DNA of 64,000 nucleotides. Origin: Myrica gale. Taxonomy: Eukaryota; Streptophyta; Magnoliopsida; Fagales; Myricaceae. This document shows positions 45,746 through 59,400 of the stretch, piece after piece. The notes under the pieces are model-generated. The model was not told the DNA's origin, did no database searches, and was given only the letters and a program-made list of their open reading frames with translations. The DNA lies in contig OZ005611.1 of NCBI GenBank assembly GCA_963930655.1, positions 6,641,501 through 6,705,500 on the forward strand. Direction: 5' to 3'. Within the stretch, counting starts at the first letter, position 1; each line of letters opens with the position of its first letter. A program made the position numbers and the translations under genes.

Positions 45746-48700
45746 ATGACCTTCGCATCTGGTTTGCTCGTTGCTACTACTCTATTCCAGGCAAAAACTT
45801 GTTTTGATTTACTCTTCTATTTCTCTTTTTGCCTTCTGTGTCGTTTATGTATGGTTACTATTGGTAAAGAAGAATCGGTGGGAGGGATTCTCAGTCTCAC
45901 AGAACTAGTTCTTTGAAGTTTAATGTTTTTACTTAGTTAAACATCAAGTTCTGAAAAAGGGTTTGTCTTTTGGAAGGAGGGATTCTCAGTCTCACAAAAC
46001 TAGTTCTTTGATGTTTAATGTTTTACTTGGTTAAACAGGAAGTTCTGAAAAAAAGGGTTTTTCTTTTGGAACTTTTGATCATCTCTGGTACCTCATTCTA
46101 TGATAGGTTAACTTAGCTAGTTTTTTTTTCTTGTTTACTAAGAAGAGTGGTTGATTCTAGTGTATATCTAGTTGAATTGAAGCTTCACGAAATATTTGTG
46201 ATTGTTGTTAATAATTTTGTAAGGTATTGTGCACGTAGTAATGCTCTCAGGATCTGAAATATCATCAGGTGTTTGATTGCTTCTAAATGAGGTATAAGGC
46301 ATACAGATTGTTGATTTGCTGGGTAATTCTTGTTCTTGTAGGTGATTGTTTTCACTTCTTTTCTAAGTGCTGAGAAGTCCGATTCAGGGGCTCTTTTGAT
46401 TTCAGACAGAAAATCAGGGTAAGGCTACTTTTCTCGGAATGAATTACGTAATGGATGCCATTTTGCGGTGGCGTTGGCAGATGGTAGCGTTTTAGGTTTT
46501 GCTTACTATTCTATATTATTTGATGGCATGCCGAGTGTGCTGCTTGTTAATATCTTTGTAAGCGCTTAGTTTTCCTTTAAGTTCGAAATTGCCTCTTCTC
46601 TGTCTTATGCAAGGAGTAATATGGTTATGGTCTGGTGGTTAGGGAAAGGCATGCTAAAGAATACTGTGCAATGTATGATATATGTGGTGAGCGCAGTGAT
46701 GGGAAAGTCTTGAACTGTCCTTATGGTTCTCCCTCTGTGAAGGTAAATGACTTCTAGCTAGTCCATCAGACATGCATCAGGAGTGAAAAATCCCTGTTCC
46801 TCTCTATTCTCTTTGAATGTAATTTCTGATATATGCATTTGCTACGTTGTTAGATGTCATGACTCATTTACATGCTTTGCAGCCCAACGATTTGCTTTCT
46901 GCGAAGATCCAAAGTTTATGTCCAACAATAAGTGGGAATGTGTGTTGTACAGAGGCCCAGTTTGACACATTACGAGGACAAGTTCAACAAGTAAGACCAC
47001 TCCTCTCCCCCCCTCTTTTCTGTCACCCACCAAAAACAAAATTACACACTCAGACACATGTTTCCTGTGAAGTGGAGCATTTCATCTCGATTTATTAGGA
47101 TGGTTATTTTCATATCAAATAGAATTACTCTTGGAGGATTCTGTTATCCATTTTATTGTATATTCTGTGATAGATGATTATAATGAGGACTTAGCATGGT
47201 GTTTCTTTGGCTAAGAGCATAGGACACATCTCTGCTTGTATTTATAGCTTCCTAATGATGATGTTTATGTCCTCTTTGGATGTAATGGATCCAATCTTTG
47301 CAGGCAGTACCTTTTCTTGTTGGTTGTCCATCATGCTTGAGGAACTTCTTGAATCTTTTCTGTGAGCTTTCATGTTCTCCAGATCAAAGTCTATTCATCA
47401 ATGTTACTTCTACTTCCGAGGTCAGGCATGCTGACAAATTCTATTCACAGTTTGTTTGCAGCATTTCAGATTTACTAATTCGAGGAGACTCTTTTCCCGC
47501 ATGAATTGCATCTAACATATTTTAGGCTTATGGTTTCAAAAATCCCTCTATGTGGTTGCATCAAAGGCTTCATGGGACATTTGGCTTGATTTGATCCTCT
47601 CTCTCCCCCAAGCCAAAAACATCTTTTGAGAACAAGAATCACCAGAATTTAAAATAGATGGAAACCTGCAATGTCGTTACTGCTCATAAATTCAGAAGCG
47701 TTTTCTGTGTAAGTTGCGTGTGAGACCTGATTAATTTTTTTTTATCGTGATTGTGGTATCACTTTGCTGCGCAAAGCTCATTTGATCATAGATCCCATGC
47801 CAGTTGACTATGCTGTCATGGCTTAGCAAAGCAGGCTGGTGCCATATGGCCATTGCTATGCTATATTTCACCTCCTATAAAAAGTTCTTCCTCAACCAGT
47901 AAAATGGCGTAGCAGTACTCTGCCATTGTATATACATTATGGGACCATGCCTATTCTTCCTGAACCTTTACATGTCTATGCTTCCTGAACATTTAATACT
48001 CCATTTTTATCAAATGAGAACTGGTTTACTTTAAGCTTATAATACTTCGTTTGTGGGAAATGAGAACTGATTTTACTTTTTGTAAGTTTTTCTTATCATC
48101 ACGGTTGTGACCTTCCATATTATATGGACTTCTCAGGTAAACTCCATGTATATATCATTCTCATGGTTCATCAATGTTTTGCTTCAGGTTAATGGCAACA
48201 TGACCGTAGATGGCATTGATTTTTATGTGGCGGATACTTTTGGTGAAGGGCTTTATGACTCCTGCAAGGATGTAAAGTTTGGCACTATGAATACGCGGGC
48301 TATAGACTTTGTAGGTGCTGGTGCTAAGAATTTTAAAGGTTAGATACTATCATTTGGAAGGTTTATCAGCATGCAATGAACAAAATCAATATGTTTTTGC
48401 AAATATTTATGTTTCACTTTCTATTTGTTTTTGATGTTTCACAGTTTGGGATAATATTACTTATCGACATAGTTTGGTTGAGCTATTATTGTTAATTAGA
48501 GGTGATTCCTTAGCCGCATCTACCCTGTTGTCCTAAAGCACAGAGATTGGATCTTTGGGTATAGGAGTAACAAATAATTGGAAATTACAGTTTGTTCTCA
48601 AAGATGGAAATTTTATGGGAGACTAACTTGAATTATGTAACTAGTACACTGCTAGTGTTGTCCTGGGTGGGGTTCAGCTGTTCAGTAGGGATCATTATGC

Positions 48701-51700
48701 AGGCACTAGCCTTATGTGTGTTTTGACCTGGAAAATATGATGTGACAATGCAATGAAATTGATAACCTGCTAAAATATACACTGAGCAACGGGTGTGGAC
48801 TGTTTTCTAACATGAGTACGTTATAAGTCATTAAGCATCAATAACTCAGCCCATAACCACGAAGCAAGTTCTTTGATCTTAATGCAACCTTTATTTTAAA
48901 AAATTTATCCTTATTAGTTGAAAGGCGTCCATTAGGGAGCTTCAGTTTTCCAGTGTTCTTGTTTGTGTACTTAAGCTGAGTTCAATAATTTGCTGCTGCT
49001 TATGTTCTGGAAAATCGTCATGGACAAATATTTGATGTGCATCCCAGTTTCTAGTTAGTTACTAAATACTTTCTCCAAGTTTAATGGTTGTATTTGCAAT
49101 TATTTCTGCCAGAATGGTTTGCATTTATTGGTCAGAAAGCACCCCCTGGATTTCCTGGTTCTCCTTATGGCATTAGTTTTAAGTCAAGTGTTCCCGAGTC
49201 ATCTCCGATGGAGCTAATGAATGTGTCTATATATCCGTGTGGTGACACTTCACTTGGTTGCTCTTGCGGTGATTGCCCTTTATCTCCCATGTGCTCTAGT
49301 ACAGAACCTCCTTCTCCGCACAAAAAAGATACCTGCTCAGTTCGAATCGGATCTATTAAGGTATATGGGACCACTCATTTTTTTTAGAAATTTCCCATTA
49401 TTTTATATTCGTTCATTGGACAGCTTCTATTTCACAGTTTTGAATCTTTTGATGGCTAAATAATGAAGGAACATCAATTTTAGATGATTAAGTACTTATC
49501 TGCATGCATATTTAGCCTTCTAATGCATGGCATTGACTTGGATGCCATTTGTTGATGCTTGCAGGTCCCATGTGTTGAACTTTCATTAGTGATCCTTTAT
49601 GTCATTTTAGTTTCTGCTTTCCTTGGATGGGGTTTGCTTAATCAGAGGAGAGAAATGAGGAGGGACACATCTAGCACTGAACCACTGTTGAATGTCACGG
49701 ATGTGGGTGACATCGATGTTGGTGAGCTGCAAAAGAAGGAGAAGCTTTTTGCTAAGGTAGATATCCATTACTCTCGTCTTTTGTTTTTTGGTCATCCATT
49801 ACTCTTGTCTAATATTCTAAGATGTCCATCCTTTTCTATTGGAGTGGCTTCTGTGTACAATATTATGTAGCGTTTTATCTTCAGAATTAAACTGTAAGGT
49901 ACTGCTTAATCTATTATACTTTTAGAATCAGATTCTCTTGTTCTTGGATGTCATAAAGTTGCACCCAATTCTTTCATGTTTTCCTGTCGGAAGTTGATTT
50001 ACCTCTTGGGTCTATAATACTTTTCCTGTATCTATTTTTCTTTCTCCCCACAGCCTCTTTTTCTTGCTGCTGTATGTTCACTTCTCTAGGAAAGGATAAC
50101 ATCCTTGGTCATTCATGTTGGCTTTTAAGCTGTGTGTTGTAAAGAAAACAAAAGGTTTTGTGTTTATTTGGGGTTAAAACTTTTAAGGTTTTCTTTTTTT
50201 TGATAAGTAAGAGTATTATTAACGGAAAGGAAAAACATCAGTACAAAGATTGTACTGGCAGATTACAACATACAAACAAAGAAACTAAGGAAATCCTGAA
50301 AATCAAGAAAAGAGCCCCCCAACAACGCATTAGTCCAAAGAAACAAAGTAAACAACAAAACACCCTGCAAACGCTCAATGGACAACAAAGAACCCTCAAA
50401 ACAACGTCTATTCCTCTCCTTCCAAAGTTTCCACCAAATACAAAAAGGAATCATCCTCCAAATAGCCTTAGATAGAGGATCCGTAAATGCTCTATTTGAC
50501 ATTGACTTCATGGATCAAACAAATGTGATTAGTCTTGTAGGTTTTGGATTGATTCAGTTTTGTGAATTTATTTTCAATGTGAAGATGTGTTGTTTTATCT
50601 AGTTTGCTTGCTTAACAGAGGACACTGAGTGTCCAAGTGTCTGAACATTGGGTATGGTTGGGAGAGCTTCTTCTATGTCTGAAAACAATTTACACTGTTC
50701 AAATGACAAATTGGATCATTCAGCTGGGCCTCCTAAATTGGAATTCATTACGTGACCTCAATCAGTTGAGGTTAATGCTTAAGAGTTCAAGAAAAAGGGT
50801 TATTGGTTGCAGTGAAGACTGACTTTCATATGTGATACACAGGGTTTTGCAATATACTATTTGAAACTTACTTTAAACTTATGATTCAATTCTTTACATT
50901 AGTATTTGGATATTTATCGGTATCTTTATGCTGTTGCCTCGTATAACATGATAATTAGGTGCAAGAGATGGTCCCTCAAGTGTCAAATACAGTGCAACTT
51001 TCTGTTGTTCAAGGATATATGTCAAGCTTTTACAGGTCAGCAGCCCTACCATTCTTACAGCATAAATATTAAATCCATTGAATCATTTTTGTTGTTCCCT
51101 CCAGGAGTTATGGAATATGGGTTGCAAGAAATCCCACTTGTGTGCTCTGTTCCTCAATGGTGATCGTTATTCTGCTTTGCTTGGGTCTAGTTCGTTTCCA
51201 GGTGGAGACCCAGCCAGAGAAGGTATGGTCATTTCAATTTTTTTAGTATACAGAAGAGTTTTCTCTTCATGACTGCAATTCTCTTTACTCCAGGGGTTTC
51301 ATTTAGTGTGTTTTACCCTTTTATTCATGATCAATTAAGTAGGATAGAAGTGTAGTGTAGAGGCATTTAAAACTCTCAAGTAGGCTTTTTTTTAGTAAAT
51401 ATAGAAAGGGGGGGGAGGATGCTTTTAACTCCAATTCTCGAGATTGTAGGTGCAGGGACTTTGCTTACCTCCTTTTATTGAAACTATGCTTCCAGTCCTC
51501 CTATATGTTCTGCATGTCATTTTCTGTATAGGCTTGTTCATTCCACGGTTGTTATGAAACAACTAACTATATGTGTTATTTTCAGTTTGGCCTTGCTCTA
51601 GTCTCTTTAGGTTGTTGCCTCCATTGCATTTCAGCAATGGATCAATTACCTGTGAAAGCATGCATAGTGTTGGAATTTACTTAATCAAGCTCCATTTTAT

Positions 51701-54700
51701 GCTAATTACGACTAAATTGCAGGAGTATCGTGACATGATCTTTTGCTTGTTGAGCTATTTTTTATTAGGTATAGTCTGGAACAGAATGAGGACAGTTATT
51801 AGTAAATGTGTTACGATCCACCTAGAAGGAAAATAGAGTTACTATCAATTTAAGTCGGATTAGCCTCATTCCAGGGTTCTATACCTTGGGGCTTTATGAT
51901 CATATGGATGCCATGCTTGCTTTAATGCTTCAGAGAAGCATACATTATTGATATCTGTATTTTCCTAATGATGGTTTTTGTCACATAGCATCATGAAGAT
52001 TTAGGAACCCAATTGTCATATTTATGTTTCTAATTGGTATAACCAAGGTTTCTTTGTGCTGCAGTTGTGGGTCGGTCATGGAAGCAAGGCTGCAGAAGAG
52101 AAACAGTTTTTTGACAGTCACCTTGCCCCCTTTTACAGAATTGAGCAGGTCTTAGTATCGTTGTGGTGTTTTACTTTCTTTATCTGTGATCTTTTTCAAT
52201 TTAATCTTTGTGTTTAATCATTTATTTATCTGTTTTTAAAGGAAGAACATCTACTTTAGGGACCCACTGCTCATTTACATTTTTTTGCCCCATTTATTTG
52301 GGAAAACATTTTATTTGGTTCCTGAAGTTTACAAGTTCTGATTTGGTCCTTCACATTAAAATGTAGTAATAAAGTCTGAGATATTTGAACCATTGCATGT
52401 AGGTAATTTGCCTCATTAAGGCTGTGGATACACGTTAGATAGCTGAAATAGCATGACTTAATGACAATATGGCAACGGGAAGGACAGATGAACCTTTTTG
52501 TTTTCAATTTTCTGATAAACCCCCAAGGGTTTGGTGCGGTGGTAAGGCTTCGCCTTGGGTTCTAACATGTCCCAAGTTCGAACCCCAACATCCCCATTAT
52601 CGCCCTTGACTTATCTGCTCCCTGGGTTGTGGGGTCGGTCCAGTGGGCCGGGGTTTGTACTTCAGGGTTGGGCCAAAAGGGTCCGGCTTTGGGGAATTTC
52701 CTCGTCATCAAAAAAAAAAAAAATTTCTGATAAAACCTGCTTGTGCCTGCTCGTCTTTTTGATCTTCTTGGTCCGCTTCCTCTTCTTGTTGTTCTTCTAT
52801 GTGTAACTCTAGTCAGCAAATCATGTTAGTGGGTACATAGTGAGTGTAAATTTATCATTACAACATTTAGTCAGTAGAAGATGCCAACAGCTTTACTGCA
52901 AGCTTGATGGCTTCTTCAAGCAGCTTTTACCAATGTTTTGTGGCATTTGAACAAAATGTTTTAGTCTGATGGACATATGCATCTATTTAATATTTTGAGT
53001 TTTTTCTTTGGGGATGCATTTTCAGTGTACTTTTCTGTGACCTGCCGATGCTTAGATTTCCATTTTAATCTTTTGATTCTCAGTGAAGAAGTTTCAATAT
53101 GAAGGAACTTTAAAAAAAAAAAAATCAAGTCTAAGAAAATTCTTATTGACTCTCTCTCTCTCTCTCTCTCTCAAAAAATAATGGAAATAGCCTGCTGTTA
53201 ATTTCTATTGAGAGACTTAACATGCAGTTGGTGTTTGTACACGTTTCAGCTCATAATAGCGACCTTGCCTGATCTTCAGCATGGCAAGTTACCTAGTATT
53301 GTCACGGAGGATAATATTCAATTACTCTTTGAATTACAAAAGAAGGTACCATTTGTTTGTTTGTGCTACTTTTCAAATGCAATCTAAATATGCAAAAGCT
53401 GAGTAGGGTTATCTCTGATGAATCGCAAATTTGTGTGGTTTTGTTATTTTCTCCCCCTCCCCAACCCCCCCCGCCCCCCAAAAAAAAATTAAAAAAGAAA
53501 AAGAAAAACCAAGATGGTTCTTATCTGGTTTGCACGGTATATATGCTAATCTCTACGTTCATTACTCAATTTTGGCAGGTTGATGGAATTTCTGCCAACT
53601 ATTCAGGTTCAGTGATATCTCTAACTGACATTTGCTTGAAGCCTCTGGGCCAGGATTGTGCCACTCAAAGCATTCTGCAGGTTTTCTGGCATTTTCTATG
53701 CGTTTATAGTGTTTTGCATGTGGAGTATTCACTTGTACTTGTTATCACATACGTCTTTAGTTTTTTTCCCCTGAGATCTTATTTTGGAAATAAATGTTGA
53801 CGCAGATTTGGTCAAATCATATTGTTTACTTTTCAATTGTTAACTCTTTTCTAAAAACTAGTTCTTACTTTTTATTTCCCCCTGTTACAGTATTATAAAA
53901 TGGACCCTGATAATTATGACACTTTTGGAGGAGTACAGCATGCAGAGTATTGTTTTCAGGTAAGTATGACCACCTTTACTTAATAATCTCAATCAGTGAA
54001 TGTTTGAACATCAGGAGCTTCTTGTGTCTTGATGCTTGATATTTTTGTGTGCTCAAATGTTCTGTCTGGGAACAGTGCTTTTAGATGGGAACTAATACAT
54101 ATTGAACATTGCGAATCTGTTTTCAAATGCCTATGTCTTTGGAAATCATTAACTTCTCTTTGAGCGCTTGGCCAAATAAGTATGTGGCCTAGCTTTGAGC
54201 TGGAGTTGCAATTTTTTGTCCTTCTTTTCTTCTGTTTTAGGTGGCTCTTAGAAGAATGAACGAAGATCTAAATATAAAAAGAAACATAAGAGAGCAGTTA
54301 GGGAGCAAATTATTTCCTCGCCCTAGTTTAACTCACGTGTAAGACGGATTTTGCAGATATCGAGTCACACTACGTAAAACTAAGAAGTGAGATTATTAAG
54401 ATTGTGGAATCATTTCGTTTTTTGGGCAAAGCTATCACCTCCATATAAATACAGGCCAAGGGACAGTCTCGTGTAGACATATCTACTTGTTGAGGATTGT
54501 GATTCATGTCATCGGTGCTACTGTTGCTTGCAAATGCCATGTGGACCCACTGTTTGTGAGCTTCTGGGAAATATATGTTAGAGTGCACTGTGGTTTCTAT
54601 CTAAAGAGTACGGTTCTATCAAAGGAGAAAACTCTTGTGGCTTCATGCTTATAGAGGTCTCCGAGTTCAAAAATTATTTTGAATCTCTACGCCATGAGGC

Positions 54701-55437
54701 ATACATGCAATTAAACTTAAATCCAACATGGCAAGAGGAGAAGCTCACTAATGGCCATGGACGTATTTGACCCAAAGATCAATGAGGTCAACACTTCCAT
54801 TGTCTTATACATTTGTTTCCACATGCTGCTCTTCTGGTATCCCTTAGTCTGTCAGAGTTTTGGCATACTGCTTTTTGGCAAACATGTTTTATGTTTCTTG
54901 CAGCTTCTGTTGTCTGGATTCCTCTGTTCACTATGGTTTAATGAGACACAATGTTAGGAAGAGTGCCTACCTTAGGATTGTTATACTAAGCAATCTAACA
55001 AGTAAATTACTATTTTTTGAGCCTTTCCCCTTTGGTTCATACATGGAAGACTTAAAGACGACATTTTGTAGCCCATCCGGAGCTTGTTGTTGATATACTG
55101 CTGTTATTTGTGATTTTTGCTTCTTGTATGTAGTAACCTTGATTCGCTTTGCTTTCTTTCTGCAGCATTATACTACTGCAGACACATGTCTGAGTGCATT
55201 TAAGGCTCCACTTGATCCAAGTACTGCCTTGGGAGGATTTTCTGGGAACAATTATTCCGAGGTAGAATATTCATCTGTTGCTTTGATATCTGAGTATGTA
55301 TTAATCTTATGATGCCGTTCCAATTTCAGGCTTCTGCATTTGTGGTTACCTACCCAGTTAATAATGCAATCAATGAAGGAGGTGATGAGAATGGTAAAGC
55401 AGTGGCTTGGGAAAAAGCTTTCATACAGTTGGTGAAG
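45746..55437 (+). CDS. NPC1-like sterol transporter, 5' portion (16 exons, 596 codons)
   Basis: Exons: 45746-45790, 46342-46418, 46643-46742, 46883-46990, 47304-47420, 48188-48338, 49113-49360, 49565-49756, 50959-51035, 51105-51222, 52065-52148, 53250-53345, 53579-53680, 53891-53959, 55166-55261 and 55330-55437, all in phase. NPC1 proteins move sterols out of the vacuole/lysosome lumen. Exon 1 and part of exon 2 make the signal peptide. The luminal N-terminal sterol-binding domain is clear: EYCAMYDICGERSDGKVLNCP, NVCCTEAQFDTLRGQVQQ, FLVGCPSCLRNFLNLFCELSCSP, TFGEGLYDSCKDVKFGTMNTRA. Exon 8 holds the first membrane helix (LSLVILYVILVSAFLGWGLL); exon 10 the second (SMVIVILLCLGLVRF). The middle luminal domain follows (LIIATLPDLQHGK, DICLKPLGQDCAT, AFVVTYPVNNAINEGGDENG). 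The sterol-sensing domain and about 690 further residues are absent; LINEs occupy the next 8 kb. Arabidopsis homologues: At4g38350, At1g42470. Confidence 0.93.
50196..50511 (-). mobile_element. 5'-truncated LINE fragment in NPC1 intron 8, antisense
   Basis: Minus-strand reading gives AIWRMIPFCIWWKLWKERNRRCFEG and FLDFQDFLSFFVCML, matching the C-terminus of the LINE ORF2 at 56.5-59.6 kb (AVWKMIPLCIWWSLWRERNERRMFEG, FLDFSDFISFLACLL). The 3' end reads into an A-rich tail (the T run on the + strand near 50190-50197). Only about 316 bp remain, the usual 5' truncation of L1-type insertion. Confidence 0.85.
52520..52723 (+). mobile_element. tRNA-derived SINE in NPC1 intron 11
   Basis: About 204 bp. 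An A-box-like TTTGGTGCGGTGGTAAGG near 52530 and a B-box AGTTCGAACCCC near 52575 form an internal RNA polymerase III promoter. The 3' end is CGTCATC plus a 13-base poly(A). The target duplication TTTCTGATAAA is present on both sides (52509-52519 and 52724-52734). This is a full set of SINE hallmarks. It is in the sense orientation of NPC1. Confidence 0.9.
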
Positions 55438-56489
55438 GTTTGAATGCCGAGCACCCTGCTGTTGATTGTTTCTTTGTTATTTGATATTCTTTTGTGTTTG
55501 TCATGTAAATTTTATGTGTTGCTTGAAAAGTTATTGTCTCCCCTACTTTGCATTTATATTCTTATAACACTCTGACCTAACCTGTTATTAGACTCCACGG
55601 CACTTATTTTTTATGCTTATTTTGTTTTTGGTGATATTATAGTGTAAAGAGCCCTTTCTTTCTTTTCTTTTCCCCCAATCTAGTAATTTGACGATATATA
55701 ATGTGCTGTGTGAAGACAAATATTAATTTGGGAGACTATTGAGCTTGAGAGAGGTTTGATGTTATATAAAATGGAAATGCAGAAAAGAGTAGATGTTGAC
55801 TATCCAAATTAGTTGATGAGGATTCCTAAAGCTGATCCTAGATTAATTTGTATTGAACCTTAGTTGAGAAAAAGTTTATTATATAAGGAGGAATGTTTCT
55901 CTGCAATTTTAGTGCATCTTAAGGTGCTGTGGCCGTGAAAAGAAAACTAGATGTAATTTCTATGTATTGTCCGTGAGTTTTTCCCACTGTAGGTATGTGT
56001 GTTATGGTTTTGTTTTTGTGGGGAAGGGGTGGAGGGGTAGAGATCTACAGGTCATACCATATAAGAGACAACCTTACAACACTGAAATAAGCTTCAGAGT
56101 TGTTAGAATAACCCAATACAAACATGAATGATGATCTAAGACGATTGACCAGGTTCTGATATCTACATAGGAAAATAGTTGCTCTTGTTTCTTGTCACAC
56201 TTCTCTATACTGATCTGGGAAGGCTAACGTCTGTTTTCATACTTTTTGATGCATACTTTTTGATGTGGTATAGTGTTAATTTACAGAAAACAAATAAACC
56301 TAGTGAATCTTTGGAGTGGGACTACATCTGCTTCAGGATGTGGGCCCTAGGAACAATCTGTTTGCATGCAATTGATGTTGATGCTTGAGGGAGACAATTA
56401 ACAGGAAAACGGAGCTGGATATGCCTTTTATCATCTCCACCTATAGTGTTTTTGATTCTTGGTTCTCCAAGCATCTTTTCCATATTTTA
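55438..56489. other. NPC1 intron 16, before the LINE cluster
   Basis: About 1 kb that begins with a GT donor (AAG|GTTTGA). No sequence resembling the next NPC1 exon was found in it or in the rest of the window. Only short open frames without recognisable domains are present. Confidence 0.55.
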
Positions 56490-59400
56490 AGATTTGGGAG
56501 GACTCTTCACCTGGTCCAATGGTAGATTTGCTCAGTCGTGGTCCAGGATTGATCGCTTTCTTTTCAATCCTAGCTGGGAGTCCTTGTTCCCAAATGTATC
56601 TCAAAAGAGGCTGCCGCGATTGTACTCGGATCATTTTCCGATAATCTTGGAGAGTGGTTATGTGGGAAAAGGTAAGAAGCCCTTTCGGTTCGAGAATATG
56701 TGGTTAAGGTGAAAGGGTTTGTTGATAAAGATGGGATGTGGTGGAGGTCTTATGCTTTTTTTGGGTCTCCTAGCTTCGTGCTAGACTCAAAATTGAAGGC
56801 TTTAAAGAAGGACATCAAAATATGGAATCGTGAGGTCTTTGGGGATTTAGCCTTTAGGAAATTCTCGTTGTTACATGAGTTATCTTCTCTGGATGTTTTG
56901 GATGAAGGAGGGCTGATTGATGAGGAGGGGAAAGTTCGGAAGATAGAAGTTTCTAGGGAGTTAGATCTCTTGATTGATATGGAGTAGATTAGTTGGAGGC
57001 AGAAATCTAGAGCTCTTTGGCTAAAAGATGGAGACAGATGCACCAAATTCTTCCACTGGGTGGCCATTTCCAATAGGAAGGTGAACTTTATTTCTTCTTT
57101 GGAGGTCAAGGGGGAACTTGGGGAGGATCCCGAGCGTATTTCTAATGAGATAGTTACCTTCTACAGCTCCTCGTAGTATGAGCCTTTCTCATGGAGACCA
57201 TTGTTGGATGATTTGAGGTTTGACTCGATTACCGGTGAGGAAGCGGATTGGCTTGAAAGGCCTGTTGATGAGGACGAAGTGTCGCGAGTTGTGCAGTCTC
57301 AATGGTGATAAAGCTCCCGGTCCTGACGGCTTCTCCTTGGCCTTCTACCAATCCTGTTGGGATGTTGTTAAGGGCGATGTTCTCTTCATGTTCAATGAGT
57401 TTGCCCAGTTTGGGAAATTTGTTAGAAGTCTCAATGCCACTTTCATAGTCCTGATTCCTAAAAGCATGAAGCAGTTGAGTTAAAGGACTTTGTGAGGGGA
57501 AGACAAATTTTGGATTCGGTGCTGATTGCTAGTGAGTGCATCGATTCTAGGTTGCGTTCTAATTTGCCTGGAATGCTTTATAAACTAGATATCCATAAGG
57601 CCTATGATTACGTTAATTGGAGCCTTCTACTATACTTGTTGAGAAGGTGCGGATTTGGAGTTAAGTAGTGTAGATGGATTGAGATTTGTATTTCTACCGT
57701 TAGATATTCGGTTATTGTGAATGGCTCTCCGGAAGGTTCTTTGGGGGAACTCGTGGTTTGCACCAAGGTGATCTCCTTTCTCCTTTCTTGTTTGTAATTG
57801 TGATGGAAGTTCTGAGTAGGATGCTAAACAAGTTGGTCGCCATTGGATCTATTATGAGATTCAATGTTTGTAGAGGTGGGAGTGGTGGGGTGTGTATCTC
57901 TCATTTGCTCTTTGTAGATGATACACTTATTTTGTGTGGGGCTGAAGAGAGTCAATTTTGCAATCTTTGCTGCCTTCTCTGTTTTGAGGTGGTGTCTGGG
58001 CTAAAGATCAGTCTTTCGAAATCTGAAGCTATTCTCATTGGTGAGGTGGGCAATGTCCAGGACTTGGTTGATAATATGGGTCGCAAAGCCTCTTTTTTGC
58101 CTATCATGTATCTTGGACTACCTTTGGGAGCTTGTTTCAAAAGTATCCAATATGAGAAGACATTATTGAGCGAACGGAAAAAAGGTTGGCAGGGTGGAAG
58201 CGAAGTTATCTTTCAAAAGGTGGAAGAGTTACTTTGATTAAGTTCAAAGGAAATTTTTGTGGGGGGAGTGATAGAATTGAGCACACGTTTCATCTTGTCA
58301 AATGGGAGAAGGTTTGTTCTCCAATTAGTAGCAGAGGGTTGGGCTTAAGGAAACTCCATTTGTTCAATAGACAATTGTTAGGGAAGTGGTTGTGGCGTTT
58401 TGCCTTGGAGAGGGATAGTTTGTGGAGGGCTGTCATTGAGGATAAATATGGCAGTGTTTCGGGTGGTTGGAGAACTGGCGAGATACATGGCTCTTATGGT
58501 GTGAGCCTGTGGAAGCACATTAGCAATGGTTGGACCTTCTTTTGCGGGAACATCCGTTATGTGGTGAGTTGTGGTCTTAGAGTTAGGTTTTGACACGATC
58601 TTTGGTGTGGAGAGAGGCCTTTAAAGCTTGCTTTCCCTCTTTTGTTCTCCCTTGCTAGGTGCAAGGATGCGATGATGGCGGATTGTTTGGCCTCGTTCCG
58701 GTTATGGGGTGTGGAATATTCAGTTTGCTAGAACCACCAATTATTGGGAGATTGAAGACTTTTATGCTTTCTACTCTCTGCTTTACTTTATGGTCCTTAG
58801 GAGAAGGGAAGAAGGTAAAATGCTTTGGCAAGGTGCTAAGAATGGGGTCTTTTCTGTAAAGTCGCTGTATGGGCTCATTGTTAGGGTCTCGGGCGAGGTC
58901 TTTCTGTGGAGGCAGATTTGGAGGACCATTGTTCCGCCTCGAGGTTCGTTCTTTGTGTGGGAGGCGGCTCATGGGAAGGTTGCAACCATTGACAACTTAA
59001 GGAGGAGGGGCTTATGCTTGATTAACTGGTGCTTTCTATACAAGGGAGATGAGGAATCAGTGGATCATGTGCTTATCCACTGCTTGGTAGCTAGAGAGTT
59101 GTGGGTGCACGTGCTTAGTATCATTAACTATCCTTGGGTGATGCCTAAGAGGGTGGGTGAGGTGTTGAAGTTTTGGAAGAGGAAGTTCGACAACCCTATG
59201 ACGCTGGCTGTGTGGAAAATGATACCATTATGCATTTGGTGGAGCTTATGGAGGGAGATGAGGAATCAGTGGATCATGTGCTTATCCACTGCTTGGTAGC
59301 TAGAGAGTTGTGGGTGCACGTGCTTAGTATCATTAACTATCCTTGGGTGATGCCTAAGAGGGTGGGTGAGGTGTTGAAGTGTTGGAAGAGGAAGTTCGAC

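Noticed and set aside
52520-52600. Possible tRNA gene from A and B boxes
   Set aside because: It lacks a foldable cloverleaf and ends in poly(A) with target duplications, so it is a SINE.
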